A stretch of DNA of 64,000 nt from Impatiens glandulifera (Eukaryota; Streptophyta; Magnoliopsida; Ericales; Balsaminaceae). The position numbers and the translations under genes were made by a program. The stretch's first letter is position 1. Each line of letters starts with the position of its first letter. Of the stretch, positions 50,005-63,836 are shown piece by piece. Under the pieces are notes generated by a model. That model saw nothing but the letters and a program-made list of their open reading frames with translations, did not search any database and had not been told where the DNA came from. The stretch spans positions 38,847,382 to 38,911,381 of the forward strand of contig NC_061863.1 in NCBI RefSeq assembly GCF_907164915.1. Direction: 5' to 3'.

Positions 50005-52178
50005 GAGAGTAACGATTGAATACATGACTTGAAAAATAACATAAAAATATTATAATTTAAAAATAAATTCCAAATGGAGACTTTGTTAAATTATTTGTTT
50101 GGGAAATATCTCAAAAATATCTTGAAATCGTTTTCTGACCTTTCAGGATTAATTGAAAATGTATTGGGGATTCAAAATTACAAAATTATTTTTGAATTTT
50201 TAAAATAGAACCAAATAGGCCTTAAGACCGGAGTCTTAGGGCTTGAGTCTGTTTTTACCGGTCGGAGACCGGATGGGCTCGATGTACACTAAGGAAGCTC
50301 TCGATCGGGGCTCGAAACACTCGGCTAGAGGATTCGAGTGTTCGGTCCTGGGCATCGGGAGGCTCGGCCTGAACTCGGATTGTTCGGTCATAGGTTTGGG
50401 AGTCTCAATCTTAGATCTAAATTTCTCAGTCGTGGGTTTTGGGAGTCTTGGTTCCAAGTCATACCTCTCGGTCCTATCTCTCAATCCTCGGTCCTAAAGG
50501 ACTCGGTCCAAGAACACCGAATGTTTTTTCAAAATAATTTATAGGGCAAAAAACTTTTGAATTAGGCCATCTCATGCCTAATTCTTGTTCCAACAGTTTC
50601 GAAATGATGTTTACAATCTAACATGACTAAAACAAGAACATTAAGCGAGCTCTGTAACAAACTTTAAAACTAAAATTTAAACTTTTATTTCAAAAATTTT
50701 AGTTAGATCAAACAATATCGGGGTATATGTTTTATGATTTGAAAATCATCATAACATGTTTACAAACATGTTAGACAACTATTTAAATCAAATTCAAGCT
50801 CAAAGCTCAAGAATGCAAATTTCAAATTAATTTTCTAGATTTTCAAATCGATTTTGGGTTTTTGATTAGGTTAAATTGATGAAATGTTTTTCAATAGAAA
50901 GCTTGGACATCATATAGGGATTGATTTCAACTATAGAAAACACAAAATTGAGCCCTAAAAAAGATCAACCCGATCGAATTTGAAAAATTCCAACTTTGAA
51001 TTGTAACTTGAATTAAAGAAGGTCTGAAAGTTTACTAGAGATTGGAGAACACTCTAATTATATGCATGAAGCTTTCCCGAACTCTAGATCGAAGCTTGCA
51101 ACGTCGGAATAATTTCTTTAGAAACCATTCGTTGGAGCTCCAATGGAAATTTTCAAGCAGACTGCCATTGTTGGAGTTTGTTCGATGGATTGGAAGAAGA
51201 ATACCTATGGAGTATTTATACTTGATCTAGATCTGTTCGAAGTCGATTTCATCTTCGATTTTGCTTATGAAACTGTTCTTCGTTTATGTTTTGTCCTCAC
51301 CAGCCTAGTTATAGGTTAGGTTTTGACTTCAATATTTAAGAGTAATGATGGCGAGGGAGAGACGTGCTCATGGGTGAAATTTGGAAGGATAAGGATGTAA
51401 TATGGCGAAGATAGAACTTCTAGAAGGTCGTCGGCGTCAGGCGTGGATCTCTGGTGTTTGCAAAGAAGATAAACAAATTGGCATCGTTTCGTTTAAATGA
51501 AACGCGTTGTTGCTTTCTGTTGACATTACGTCTGGCATTCCGTCTGGCGTTCGGGCGTCTGGGCTAACGGGGTTAGCGTCCCATTAGTTGATCCCGTGTG
51601 GACCCGGGCACATGCTTCCTTGGTTATAACCGGTTGTGTGAAATGTCCTTGCGCGTTGGATGAAGCCCAATCGCTCATCTGATGGTCACAGATCCTACTA
51701 CAAAGTTTAAACATAATTTCTACCACACATGATCATCAATTTATATTTTTAATAAAAGAGTTATTTGATTTCGATTTTTTAACCTTTTCTTGCGTTTTTC
51801 TTCACCAAATTAATACACAAAAATATTTTTGACAACATAATAAAAGTTATGTTCATTTATTTTATTTTTGCGTATTATGGGGTATTTATTTAATTAATTT
51901 AGGCTATATATTACACATAACTTATGTCTAAAATTACAATTAAATTATTTCAATCTCTTTTGGGGATTAATTTTGGTAAAATAAATACAATATTTTAACT
52001 ACAAATTATTTTTTTTAATTTAATTAAATTTTCTAATTAGGGTTTAATTATCACAATAATTAATCCTAATTTAGTTTTAACTTCTCCTTTTGGATTATTT
52101 TGAATTTAAAATTTTAAAATATTATTTTAATTATTATTGTTATAATAAATTAATATATGTCAAATTTTCATGCTTATA
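50005..52178 (-). repeat. Gypsy LTR in reverse orientation, copy 2, lacking its 3' end
   Basis: It matches 20390-21194 plus 22046-22118, and the inverted first part of 22119-24811. About the last 600 bp of the LTR (the part carrying the GGCGACTCT block) are missing at the left edge. It carries the minisatellite at 50290-50520. It shows the empty site of the LINE insertion. The 82- and 84-codon ORFs here are minisatellite artefacts. Confidence 0.75.
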
Positions 52179-53740
52179 AAAAAAATTATAAATTAAAAAA
52201 TAATTTTTAGTTATACTTGTTCATACCAAGTGTAAACGGAAATGTATCTAGAAATTATTTATCGATTTCTTAGCTAGTCTCAGCTCCAACTTCAGACTCA
52301 AGAGACGTTTTCAAACTGACTAATATATTTATTAAATTAAATATTTTGATGTAAATTCAATAACCAAAAAATATATTTATGTATTAAAATGGATAGGTTG
52401 TTTCATACCAACAACACGGAGAGAAACATAAGTCCAAGCTAGAGAAAAACAGACTAATTTTTCATTATTCTAAAATATTTGATCAATAGCAGTGAATAAC
52501 ACAATCTAGATGACTAAAATTTGAATTGGAATTAATTACACAATAATTAATATTGAATTACAATTCAATTCCTATGTTATTTTTGAAGAAAATATAGAAT
52601 TGTAATTCAATTTCAATTCTTATATTTTGAAAATATAGAATTGTAATTCAATTTTAATTTCTATGTTTGAAAATGAATATATTAAAAATAATTTGAATAT
52701 ATATTATTAAAATATTAGGTTAAAACTGTTTATTATGATAGTACAATGTCAAAAGTTTTGTCTAAAGTTTTGATTCTCATTAAAAAAAATATCGGTTCGA
52801 AATGTTAACTTTCTAAATTCAAAAAATAAATAAATAAATTTTATCAACATTTTAACTTCCTAAGTTAAAAAAACAAAATGTTAATTCGACATGTTAACTT
52901 CCTAAATTAAAAAATAAGTTTGGTTCAAAATGTTGACTTGCTAAATTAAAGTATATATTTCAGTTCTAAATATTAACTCTCAATTAAAAAAATCAGTTCA
53001 ACGGGTTAATTGTGTTGTAAATGATAAAAATAAGATATTTTATTTGAAAAATATTAAAAAAATATATATTTGAACCATTGGAAATTCGAATTCTTAATCT
53101 TATATGATCTACCAAACTTTATAATTGGAATTAGCCTCCTAATTTTAATTTCAATTTCATGGTTACCAAACGTACCATTAGGTTTTTGATGATCTTCAGA
53201 TTGGGTACATGAACATAATATTTATAATAAGAGTATTGATAGGGGCATCGAAGTTGTAACGAAAGCGATGCCACGAATCCGACGTAGCCTATCATGTGTG
53301 CAAGAGAGATAAATTAAAAAATCATGTCTAAACTCATTTCTTGCTCATTGTCGTCGATTCATCTCTCTCTCCCTCTCTCAAATCTCTTTGGTGATAACCA
53401 TCTCCAAACCTAAACCCTAGATTTATTCATTACGTGAACTCAAAGAATACAAATGTTTTTGTCGAAATGATAGATTTTTCAGCTTTAGTTATACAAAAGA
53501 CTTTTATATTTATTTTGTATAGATAACGAACTTCTTTAAGCTTAATGTTTAGGAATAAAATAGAGACAACGTTGCAGAAGATGAATCATTAAACAAATCA
53601 TTCGTTGAAACCGTAATGTACTGTTTTTATTACTTATGTAGTTTGGTTGATAAATTTCAGTGTTGTTGTGTTACTCTTTTGTTAGACTTATAATTTGTTA
53701 TATTATTTTTATAATATTTTATTTTTTGATTTAGTTAGGT
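52179..53740. other. AT-rich spacer, perhaps the 5' end of the Mutator-like element
   Basis: Short internal repeats of aatatagaattgtaattcaattt lie at 52590-52660. The stretch from 53180 to 53440 (gcgatgcc, cctctctcaaatctc, aaaccctagattt) looks like a promoter and leader of the following transposase gene. I cannot define a terminal inverted repeat. Confidence 0.35.
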
Positions 53741-54640
53741 CTAATGTTTTTAGTATGCATGTGAAAGATAATTGTCATGTTTAACGTCTTACATCGTCAT
53801 GTTAAGCGTTTCACAAAGACATGTTTAACGTTAAATAAATCCATGTTAAGCGCTTCTCAATAACATATGCACTAAACTGTTGTTCAAATATCTATATTTA
53901 GCGCTAAATAGAGCCATGTTTAATGCTAAACAGAGTCATGTTTAGCGTAATCAGTTTCATGTTAAATCTTTTGAACTAACTTGTAATGTATTTTTCTATT
54001 ATTAATTTTATAACTATAATTTATCAGCAAATCATTTCAATAGTTAGTTCTTATGAATGAAAGATAATAGCCATTTGTTGACATATTCAACAAACTATTG
54101 TTCTGAAACCAATGTTTAATGCTAAGCATAACCATTATAGCGCTAAATAGAGTCATGTTTAACATGGTACTAAACCATGTTAAGCCTTCAAGACTAAGTT
54201 GAAATGAATTTAGAGCTACTGATTTTAAAAATATAATCTACCCATCAATCATGTCAATATTTAGTTATTATGAATGAAATATAATATTCATTCATTGACA
54301 TATTCAGCAAACTGTTGTTCAGAAGCTCATGTTTAACGTTAAACGGAGCCCGTGTTTAGCACTAAACGGAGTCTGTATTTAGCGCTAAACAAAGCAATGT
54401 TAAGCCCATCAAACTAACTTGGAATGCATTTAGAGATAAATTATAATCCCTTACTACCAAATTAGATTCTTGACATGACTTTTTAAATAACCATTTCAAA
54501 GATGTTCAACACATTATTGTTCATATGGCCATGTTTAGTGCTTTATATTGTAATGTTTAGCGCACCAAATAACCATGTTTAGTGTTCTACAAAGCCATGT
54601 GTAACATTTCCTAGTAACTTAGAATTTGAACTTAAGTAAT
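53741..54640 (+). repeat. Array of CATGTTTAGCGCTAAA-type units
   Basis: At least 15 degenerate copies of catgtttagcgctaaa / catgttaagcgctt spread over 900 bp, spaced irregularly, in front of the transposase pseudogene. The same words in inverse orientation fill the left third of repeat R (29930-30540 and 61790-62440). Confidence 0.75.
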
Positions 54641-55027
54641 TATTTTGCTATTTTCTCTTTTTTTAGCTCTCTCGGTTTAGATAATGTTATGGATGATCCT
54701 TCCTCATCTATAACCGAGAACCAAATTTTCAATATTTGAATGACATTTTACTTCGAAGAAGAACTTCGTGAATTATATAAATCATATGCACAATCAACTG
54801 GATTTGACATTTACAAAGTAAAGAACAAAAATGATAAAGATGACATAAATACTTCACAATTGCTTGTGCCAAAAGTGGTATAAAAGCATCGAGGTCCAAA
54901 AATATTTTACAACGTAGACCTACAACTAAGACAAACTATAAAGTTAAAATTAATGTAGATATGGAATAAATAGGAATTTGTGATAACAAATGTATGTTTT
55001 GAGCATAATCATACATAACCTTTGGGA

Positions 55028-56153
55028 AGAGAACCAATTCTTAAACTAGTCTTATTATTTATCGTTCAACTTCCCAAACTAACATTTTTTTTGTTCATTT
55101 ATTTCCAGACTAACTTATTTAACTATTTAAACTCAGTTTTTCTATTTATTTATTTATATACATTTAAACTTATTATTATATATTTATATATTTAAATTAT
55201 TATTTTTATTAAAATATTTAAATTATTATTTTTATAAATTTGATTATTTATATTTTGATATATATATATATTTAAATTATTGTTTTTATAAATTTAATTA
55301 TTTATATTTTGATATATATATTTTAAATTATTTATAAATTTAATTATATATATTTTAATATATATTTACATTATAATTATTATTTATATAATATAATAAA
55401 TATTCATTTTACCATTCTCATATATAATAATAAATACTATAAATTTAAAATATCTTAATTATAACAATATAATAATTTAATAATTCATAAAAATGATTAC
55501 AATCATCATTCTCTAAATTACTGACAATTTTGTTCAAGACATCGTTGTTAGTTACATCTCGTTTGACCTTCTTGGCTACACTTCTCACGTATTATTGTCT
55601 TTCGTTAGTTATCCATCTCAGTTTGAATGTTCTAACCTCGTTATTTTTTTTCTCAAATTTTCATTGGGAACAAGATTATCTTATTTCTCTTAATAATGTG
55701 CTATTAGAAACGTGCCATATTAATTTTCTTAAGCATCTCTAAAATCGTTAACGCTAGATTTTATGTTAGATTTGTTTGTTAATTGAACGTTTTTTACTTA
55801 AATTTTAATTATTATTTCTCAAATGTTTAATCTCATTATGTTTCAACTTTGTTTGATGACACTTTTAATGGTCGTGTTTTTATAATGTTTTTTCATTATA
55901 TTTAAACGATTCTCATTTATATAATATTGGTTGAAACTTTAAAAAATATTATATAAAATAATAATTAAAATTTAATATATATTAAAATATAAATAATCAA
56001 ATTTTTAAAAATAATAATTTGAAATATTCAAATTTATTAAAATAATAATTTATATATATATATATCAAAATATAAATAATCAGATTTATAAAAATAATAA
56101 TTTAAATATGTATATCAAAATATAAATAATTAAATTTATAAAAAATAATAATT

Positions 56154-56207
<54 letters not shown>

Positions 56208-56352
56208 GAGTTTAAATATTAATAAATAAATACAAAATCAAAAAAACTAGGTTTAAATATTAAAGTGGGTTAGTTTAGGAAATAATGAATAAAATATGTT
56301 AGTTTGGGAAATTGAAAGAGAAACTAGATTAGTTTGAGAATTGGTTCCAAAA
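55028..56352. mobile_element. Foldback / long inverted repeat element
   Basis: The left arm (gaaccaattcttaaactag..., cttcccaaactaac, 55028-55400) is the reverse complement of the right arm (about 55925-56352, ending gagaattggttc). Arms of 370-420 bp surround a central 500 bp. Each arm also holds tandem units of about 50 bp (tataaatttgattatttatattttgat). It lies inside the transposase coding region. No clear target duplication was found, and there is no ORF of note (70-codon ORF at 55530-55742, no domain). Confidence 0.7.
56157..56205. repeat. TA microsatellite
   Basis: About 24 uninterrupted AT dinucleotides, in the right arm of the foldback element. Confidence 0.9.
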
Positions 56353-57290
56353 CTTTTACGAAGTAATAGACGCAGATTGAAAGAGGATATTGAAATTAAA
56401 CAATGAATCTAGAATAACTTTGGTCTAAAGTTTTTAATCGTTTGTAGTGGAAGTTGGAGGGTATGATAACATTTTTTTTTTGAGAGAACATGTAGAAATT
56501 TCATTACATATTTATGTGAAAGACCACTTTTGGACAGGGATGTCCACATCTCAACATAATGAAAGTATGAACGCATTTTTTTATGACTTTATGCACTCTA
56601 AAACATCCCTCAAATAATTCATGGAGAAATATGATTAGGCTTTGTTAAAGAATATTGAGAAAATAAAATCGATTTTCAATCATGTAATTCTCTCATATCA
56701 ATTGTTAGTGGTTATGCTTTTGAAAGACAATTCCAAAACTTCTACAATCAAAACATATTTAAGTTATTTCAACAAGTTAGAGGGTTGATGTTTTGTGATA
56801 TATCTATATTGAAATAGAAAGGGACAATTTTTATATTTGAAGTCATGGAGAAAATTTTAGAAGTTAATGAAGGACATTTAATATATATTTCTTGGGGTAA
56901 CAATGTGTTATATCATGGAATGGCGGCGAAAAATATTAAGAGTGAGTATCAAACTATCACCAACATTTATGATTCGTATTTGTATGTGGAAGAAAGAAAA
57001 TGTTACAATAGTTTAACTCCATTAATGCTAGAGGATCAACATCTTGGAGCAAAATCTGAAGAAAATTTTTTCTGTTTTTTTTAACAACTTAAAAGTTTTG
57101 AAGAAATAATTTATGTCTATGGAACATAATAATGAAAATGATGACAAAGGCACATAAGTACATGTATCAACAGGAATTTTGATACACTCTCCTCTGAAAG
57201 TAAGAGCTTGAGGACGACCACCAACTAAACGAAAACAATATATCATTGAGAAAATTGTAAGGAAGTCGGCCTCGAGATCCCGAAACAATG

Positions 57291-58401
57291 TTTGACTGCA
57301 CTATTATGTATCTTAATTATTTACCAGATGCTTTATGTTTATTAAAAGGTTTGTAATTGTTTTTTTTTTATTTTAGACTACAATTTCAATGGCAATTACT
57401 AGTAGCAGATTTGACACCACTTCAATGGAAATATCAACTCCACAACTTTGGAATGAAAATTTGAGTATGTCTAACACTTCATTCATGTTTCTTCTATCAT
57501 CGCAACTTTTGCAGTAGGATCGACAACGAATGCAAAAATGTATGTGAAAGCATACTACCTCATTAACCGCACAGAAGATTATGATGTTTATTTGTGAACA
57601 TTGTAAAGACTTGAGAACTTTTTTAAGGATGTTCATTTCTTAATATTATAACTTACATTTTTTAATAGTATAAAGATGTAAATATTATCAATTTTATCCA
57701 TTACATTAGACTTGTGTTTTTATGAAATTGTATTTTATTGGACTTGTATTTTGTTGAACAAGTCTATTGGGAACATGTTTAGTGTAAGAGAATTCTATGA
57801 TTAGTGCAATCTAAGATCATGTTTAGCGCTTCAAAATCTCACGTTCGTTAAAACATAACTACAAATAGGATTATTAAATTATGACTTTCATTTCTATAAA
57901 TCATAACATACTAGATTATTAAACTAACACTTTCATTTCTATAAATCATAATGAAATTTGTTCATATATATATTTGTGTCAAATCTATACATTTATGTCA
58001 AATATTTATATATTTGTGTCTAATCTCTTTACACTTGTGTCAAATGTACATCTATACACTTGTGTCAAATATCTACAAATTTCTTTTTATGTCCTTATTC
58101 TTCAACCTAATATAAGTCTCTACTTATTTTATACAATAAACTCCTCTGTTTGTTGAGCTCTAAATTCAGGATTGCAACACTATATTTTATCATAAGCATC
58201 TCAATTATTCATATTTCCTTAAAAAAACAAGTCTCAATAGGTATTAGTATAGAGATTTCACAAACAATCAAACATGTTAAACTTTATAACTTATATTTTC
58301 TTTTGTAAGATCACAATCTCATTATGTTTCATTTTCTACATAGGTCTTCATGTGTCTCATATAGTAGACTCCACAAATATGTTTTATTATTCCTATATTA
58401 T
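57291..58401. other. Decayed 3' part of the Mutator-like element and spacer
   Basis: A few copies of the catgtttagcgctt word occur near 57775-57840, so the element probably reaches at least there. Tandem words with tacatttgtgtcaaat occur at 57970-58075. No ORF with a domain. Confidence 0.4.
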
Positions 58402-61400
58402 TATAACCCCCAGAAAAACTCGAGGTTTGAAAATTTTCAACCTTGTTTTGAATGTTAGGAAATATTTTTAAAATAAAACATTCTTTAAAAAAATTAAAAC
58501 AAATCTTGACAGTTTAAAATTATTTATAAAAATAATTAATTTGAATTCAAGTTTAAATAATCTTGTAAATTTGAAATAATCAAATAAAAATTTGATTTTT
58601 AGAAATCTGTATTTACATTAATTAAAAATAATTATTTTAAAAGATTATTTGTTTGAAATAGAGTCGCCGATTGATTTTTAGTTTAAAATTAATAAAAAGG
58701 TATAGGTATACAAACGTATTTTCACTAGAAAGGGCTTTCGCGCTTCATCTTTCGTACCCGTTTAAAACAATCTCCATTTTATAAAATCTTGAATTTTGAA
58801 AATTAGTTGTATAACGTTTTATTTTAACCAATTATTCTTCCGGTCCTAGATATGCACAGGTTTTGTGTATATTAATTGTAATAACAATATTTAAATGTTG
58901 GTACCTATTATTGATGATGATGACCATGGAGGAATGTACCTAAAGAATATTAATTTTAAAGACATTAGGGTTTAAAAATAAATTCCAAACAAGCCCTTAT
59001 CAAAATATTTTTTTTTAAAACATTCTACATATATTTTGAAATCATTTTCTATTTTTTGGGATTTTTATAAAATGGTTTAGAATCTCAAAATTACAAAAAA
59101 TATTTTGGAAATTAAAAGTGCAACCAAACAGACCCTAGGATTAGTGTCCTTGATCCTAGGTGCGATTTTATCGGTCAGGGCCCAAGGCCCTCGGTCCTGG
59201 GTCGAAAGTCCCTTAGTCGGGGTTCAAAGATCTTCGGTCGGGGTTCAGAGATCCTTGGTCAGGGTGCCGAAGTCCCTCGATTGGGTGTTGAAATCACCAG
59301 TCCTGGGTTAACTTGTACCTAACTTCGTTGGTCCTTGGTTTTAGAATTATCGGTTAGGTGCGAGACCCCTCTTTCCTAGTTGAAATTCCTCGGTCAAACC
59401 TCTCGATCTTGGTTGAAGTTCCTCGGTCCTAGTCAAAATTGGGTTAGTTTCCTCAGTCCTTAGAACATTAAAACTACAGATTTTACAGTCTTTATTAAAG
59501 CCCATATCCTTTGATCCAAATCCATGGGAAGCTTCACAATGCTCCTAGGATCATTATCAACATGATCCTAAGGTGTCATTTGACCGGGATGAGGTTCCAT
59601 TTAACCAAAACATTTTTGATGTAAAAATCAAGTTTTTAGTTTTAGGTTTTAATGAAGTGTACCAATTGATTCCTTATACTCCAAATGATTGATTGAAACT
59701 AAAACTTGAATACTGGTGGTTCGTTTTGACCAATTCAAGAACTTAAAACTTTTATTTTTTTATGAAAATTTTTATTTTGATTAAACATGATTGGGATGGA
59801 TCAAACATGATCCAAATAGGTTCCCAACATCATTAGAAATGTTGGGAAGCTTTTTGGGTTGTTGATCTTGACAGAAAACCCGATTTTAAGATTTTAGAAA
59901 TTCAAATTTAGTTTTTAGGTTTTATAGAAGTGTAAGGAGCTTTTCAATAGCTTCCTTATACTTCATATGATTGATTAAAACCAAAACATGAACACTGGCT
60001 GTTCATTTTGACCAATTCAAGAACTTGAAATTTTAATTTTTTATGAAAATTTTGATTTTAATCAAACATGATCGGGATGGATCAAATATGATTCAAATAG
60101 GTTCTCAACATCATTAGAAACATGTTATGAAGCTTTTTTTTATTGTTGTTAATAGCTCAAGAACAGAAAATCCGATTTTAAGATTTTCCAAATTCAAATT
60201 TGGGGTTTTCAGTTTTAGATCGATTGATCGGGTTTGGCTTCAACAGAAAGCTTGTAAAAGTATCGTAGGATCGTTTTCCAATAAAAAAAATCCAACAAAC
60301 AGATAGTATATGAAACTGTAAAAACTGAAATGTAAAAATTTAAATTTTATACTAGATGATTGAATTAAAGGATGATTGGAAGCTTATTGAAAGTTAGAGA
60401 ACACTCCTTAGTTCTTGTGAAAGCTGTAGAATTGCATGTATCTAAGTTATAAGGCCTTACATAGGATTTTCGAAAAATCCAAAAGATTGAAGCCTTAATT
60501 GTGGAACTCTTAAAATTTTCGATTGGAGGCTTGTAAGTTGATTTTTTTTCCTTTAGATAAACCTAGGGAAACTATTTATAGCCTCTCGAAGTTGGTTTGA
60601 GAAGCAAGTGGGCTTCATTGAGTCAAACGGCCATAATGGTGTTTTGGTTGTTTTCTGGCTAGTCATTGATGTATGTTATGATGATGATCGTAGGCTTAAT
60701 GAAAATGATCATTGAAGTATGGTGATTATTTCACTTTTTGAATGAGGCCAAACGATCAAGAAATGGTAGAGTTCCATTTTTGAAAAATCAAATATGGTTC
60801 TTATCTGTCCGGTGTCGTGATGAAGACGACGATCCAAACTGAAATGATGTCGTTTCGAACATAAAGTCAGACGCGGGACGCCCTGTTGGCGTTTCGTCCG
60901 TGTTCCATCAGAAGCCGAGCGATCCGTTGCATTGCAGCTAATGGTGTTGGGGCGCGCGTTAGCTGATCCTGTGATTCGCGAGAGTGCCCTTGCTCTATTA
61001 CAGTGGGCGATGTAAACAACTCTTGGGTGTTGGATGAAAATTCAGCGCCTATCTCATGACTGTGACTCCTACTGTAGCGATTTTTTTTTTGGTTTCGGCT
61101 ACATTGGATCACTGATTTATTTTTTTTATTTAACCTTAAGGATTTATTTGAAATTGGTTTTTCTTTTACCCTTTTGGCTTTGTTTTTAAATCTTTACAAA
61201 TATACAAAATATTTAAAATAAATATCACATATATTTTGCCAATTTATTTTATTTTATTTTATTTTTGTATATTTTTGGGTTAAATAAATATTTTATTTAG
61301 GATAAAATAGATACAATATTTATTTTAAATTATTTATTTTAATCCCCTTGATTTTTCTAAAATTAATTTGAGATAAAATGAGTACAACATTTATCCCAAA

Positions 61401-61585
61401 TTATTTTCTTTATTTTCTTTGCCCATTATCTTTAATTGATTTAAAATTAAATTAATAAAATAATTAATCCAATTAATTGTTTAATTATGTTTTTGGCCTT
61501 GGTTTTAATTATTTTGAGTTTATTTATTGAAAAATAATCAAAATAATTATTTATAAATTGGGTATGTATATTTTTAGTGATTACA
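58402..61585 (-). repeat. Gypsy LTR in reverse orientation, copy 3, apparently full length (3.18 kb)
   Basis: The left end tataacccc corresponds to the GGGTTACA end, with one change. The right end ttaca at 61581-61585 gives TGTAA on the minus strand. It contains gagtcgccgattg (58673) and the gaaagggctttcgcgc block (58729), as in the other LTRs. A minisatellite lies at 59140-59465 and a 282 bp tandem duplication at about 59615-60190. No primer site lies below 58402, so it is a solo LTR or a detached 3' LTR. The small ORFs inside are non-coding. Confidence 0.7.
59140..59465. repeat. GGTCCTNGG minisatellite of the gypsy LTR
   Basis: Degenerate units of 25-30 bp around ctcggtcctggg and gtcggggttcaaagatc. 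Equivalent arrays lie at 20690-20895 and 50290-50520, always at the same place in the LTR. Confidence 0.75.
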
Positions 61586-63836
61586 ATATTGAACCAGATT
61601 GTAAAGGCTCATTGGTGAGGTCCTCATCATAAAGATGTTGCTACTTAACTTTCGTCTTTTGGGGGAGTTGCACACCCTTCAAATTTAACAGCAGCTCTAA
61701 CTAGTAGTGTTAGTGTTGTCGAGGACCCATGACTCCTTTGATACATTCTACAAAAAAACAGATAAATGACCTGCTAAACATGTCTCTTTAAAGTGTTTAA
61801 CATGGCTTAGTAAAGCATTAAACATGGCTTAGTTAAGCGTTAAATATGGCTTAGTGAAGCGCTAACATGACTCTATTTAGCGCTTAACATGGACTTCATA
61901 ACTGCAATTTCAAGTTTTTTTTTCCAGAAAATCAATATGTTCAATTGCTTAAAATGGTTTAGTTAAACGCTAAACAAAGCATTAACGCTTAACATGGCCT
62001 TCAGAACTGTAATTTCATATTTTTTTGATAGAAAATTAGTCACTGAAGCACTTAACATGACTCAGTTAAGCGTTAAACATTGCTTAGTTAAGCGTTAAAC
62101 ATTGCTTAGTTAAGCGTTAAACATGCCTTTATTTAGCGCTAACATGGCCTTTAGAACCGCAATTTTAAATTACTTTTTTTTAAAGTTTGCTTAAGCGCTT
62201 AATATGGTTCGGTTAAGCACTAAACATAACTCAGTCAAGCGCTAAACATTGCTCTATTTAATGTTTAACCTGATCTTTAGAATTGCAATTTCAAGTGTTT
62301 ATTGATAGAAATCAAGTTTGTTGAAGCACTTAACATGACTCAGTCAAGTGTTAAACATGACTCAGTAAACACTAAACATGCATCTGTTTAGCGCTTAACA
62401 TGACTTCCAGAACTTTAATTTCAAATGTTTGACATGACAATCACTTCAAAAGGAAGAAAATTTTGAACATAAGAATAGTTTCAACATAAGAATAGTTTCA
62501 ACCTAAAAATTGTTTCAACTGAAATTTCAAATTATGTTAGTTTAAAACTTATTTTAAAGCAGTACATTTTAACATCATAATGACATTAATATAAGAACAG
62601 ATTCAACATAAATTTTAAATCATATTTGTCTAAATCTTGGTTTAAATACATATAACATGCAGGTACAAAACAAAAAAGATAGAGTATAAATCTTATTTCA
62701 ACACATAATAGTTGCTTAAAATACGAATATTAGTTTTACACATCTAACAACTAAAAAGCTAAAAATAACTTACCTTTGAAATTTTTGACTGACGTGTTGG
62801 ATGTAGCACCAGAAATGATATCCCGAAAAGTAAAAAAAAGAACGTTGTTATTTTTGCGACAGAAAAAAATATTTTGAATGACAAAAGACTAATATTGTTG
62901 AAGGCTTACCATTTTCGAACGGCAAAAGATAAAGAATGAGTACTTTTTAACAGCGGTAAAGGCAAGAAGACAGAAGAACGATGAACTAGGATTTCGTGGA
63001 AGAAGAATAGACGAAGAGAATGGTGAACTACGAAATCTTCTTTGCAAGTTTATTCGTTTTTGAAAAAATAAAAATCACGGAAGAAGAAGAATAGACGAAG
63101 AGGCAAGAAACAAAAATAAAAATAAAAAAGACATAGCGTGACATGCCACGTGTCATGTAGATTTGTTTTTTGTTTTTGTTCCTAAGTTGTGGCCAATATT
63201 TTTTTTACAGTAAAATGTGAAAATTTATCTTTTTATATTTTTAAATACAATTATATAACATTCAATTATGGGTATGATACTCATAGTATATGTAATGAGA
63301 TTAGGAATCTATTAATAGTTACCTTAATAATATATATTAATAATTAGTATCCAAAATTTCAGTTAAAATGAGATATTTACATTAAAAAATAAGAATCATC
63401 ATTGAAACTGAGAATACCATTAAAATAAAAATGTTAGTTAAAATTTAAAAGACACGGTCGGCCATGTGATAAGTCTCCGCCCTCAGGTGAGGGCCCACTT
63501 CTTAAAGGCAAACAATTTAATAAAACATATAAGATATTTAAATAAATTTACGATTTAAAAAAATGTTGTTAACTTAATTATTTAAAATATAAATTTAGAA
63601 TTTTTATTTAGTTATAAGTTTAAATTTTATCAAAAATAATTTTTTTATAAACTTTTTAAATTAGACCTAAACAATAACAAAAGAATCAAATTTTTTTTTT
63701 CTACCAGTGCTGGGATGGTTCCTGTCACCAACACGTTTTAAAATGGCTATAAATTTATTGATAATAATTTATTTGAATTTAAATATGACTGTTAAGAAAA
63801 TATTATTTATTTCTGGATGTGAGATTGCAATAAAAA
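61586..63836 (+). repeat. Repeat R, copy 2, uninterrupted
   Basis: 2.25 kb, collinear with 29737-30559 + 43551-44286 + 47425-48052. It starts atattgaaccagattgtaaag directly after the gypsy LTR end and stops at gcaataaaaat. No ORF longer than chance and no terminal inverted repeat that I can see. It holds the AAGCGCTTAACATG array at 61790-62440. It is probably a non-autonomous relative of the Mutator-like element at 53741-57860. Confidence 0.8.

Larger units (their letters stand above)
54700..57290 (+). pseudogene. Mutator-like transposase of the FAR1 type, broken
   Basis: FAR1 proteins derive from Mutator-like transposases; the family binds DNA through an N-terminal zinc-chelating domain. 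Visible parts: FAR1 domain at 54746-55010 (FYFEEELRELYKSYAQSTGFDIYKVKNK, shifted to YFTIACAKSG, then RSKNILQRRPTTKTN); post-domain segment at about 56360-56510 (RRRLKEDIEIK; VVEVGGYDNIFF); then directly the post-catalytic region at 56500-56700 (YVKDHFWTGMSTSQHNESMNAFF). The end has GRPPTKRK at about 57210. The DDE catalytic core and the SWIM zinc finger are missing, and many stops are present. A foldback element (55028-56352) splits the gene. Identification is by motif memory but the string of motifs is specific. Confidence 0.8.
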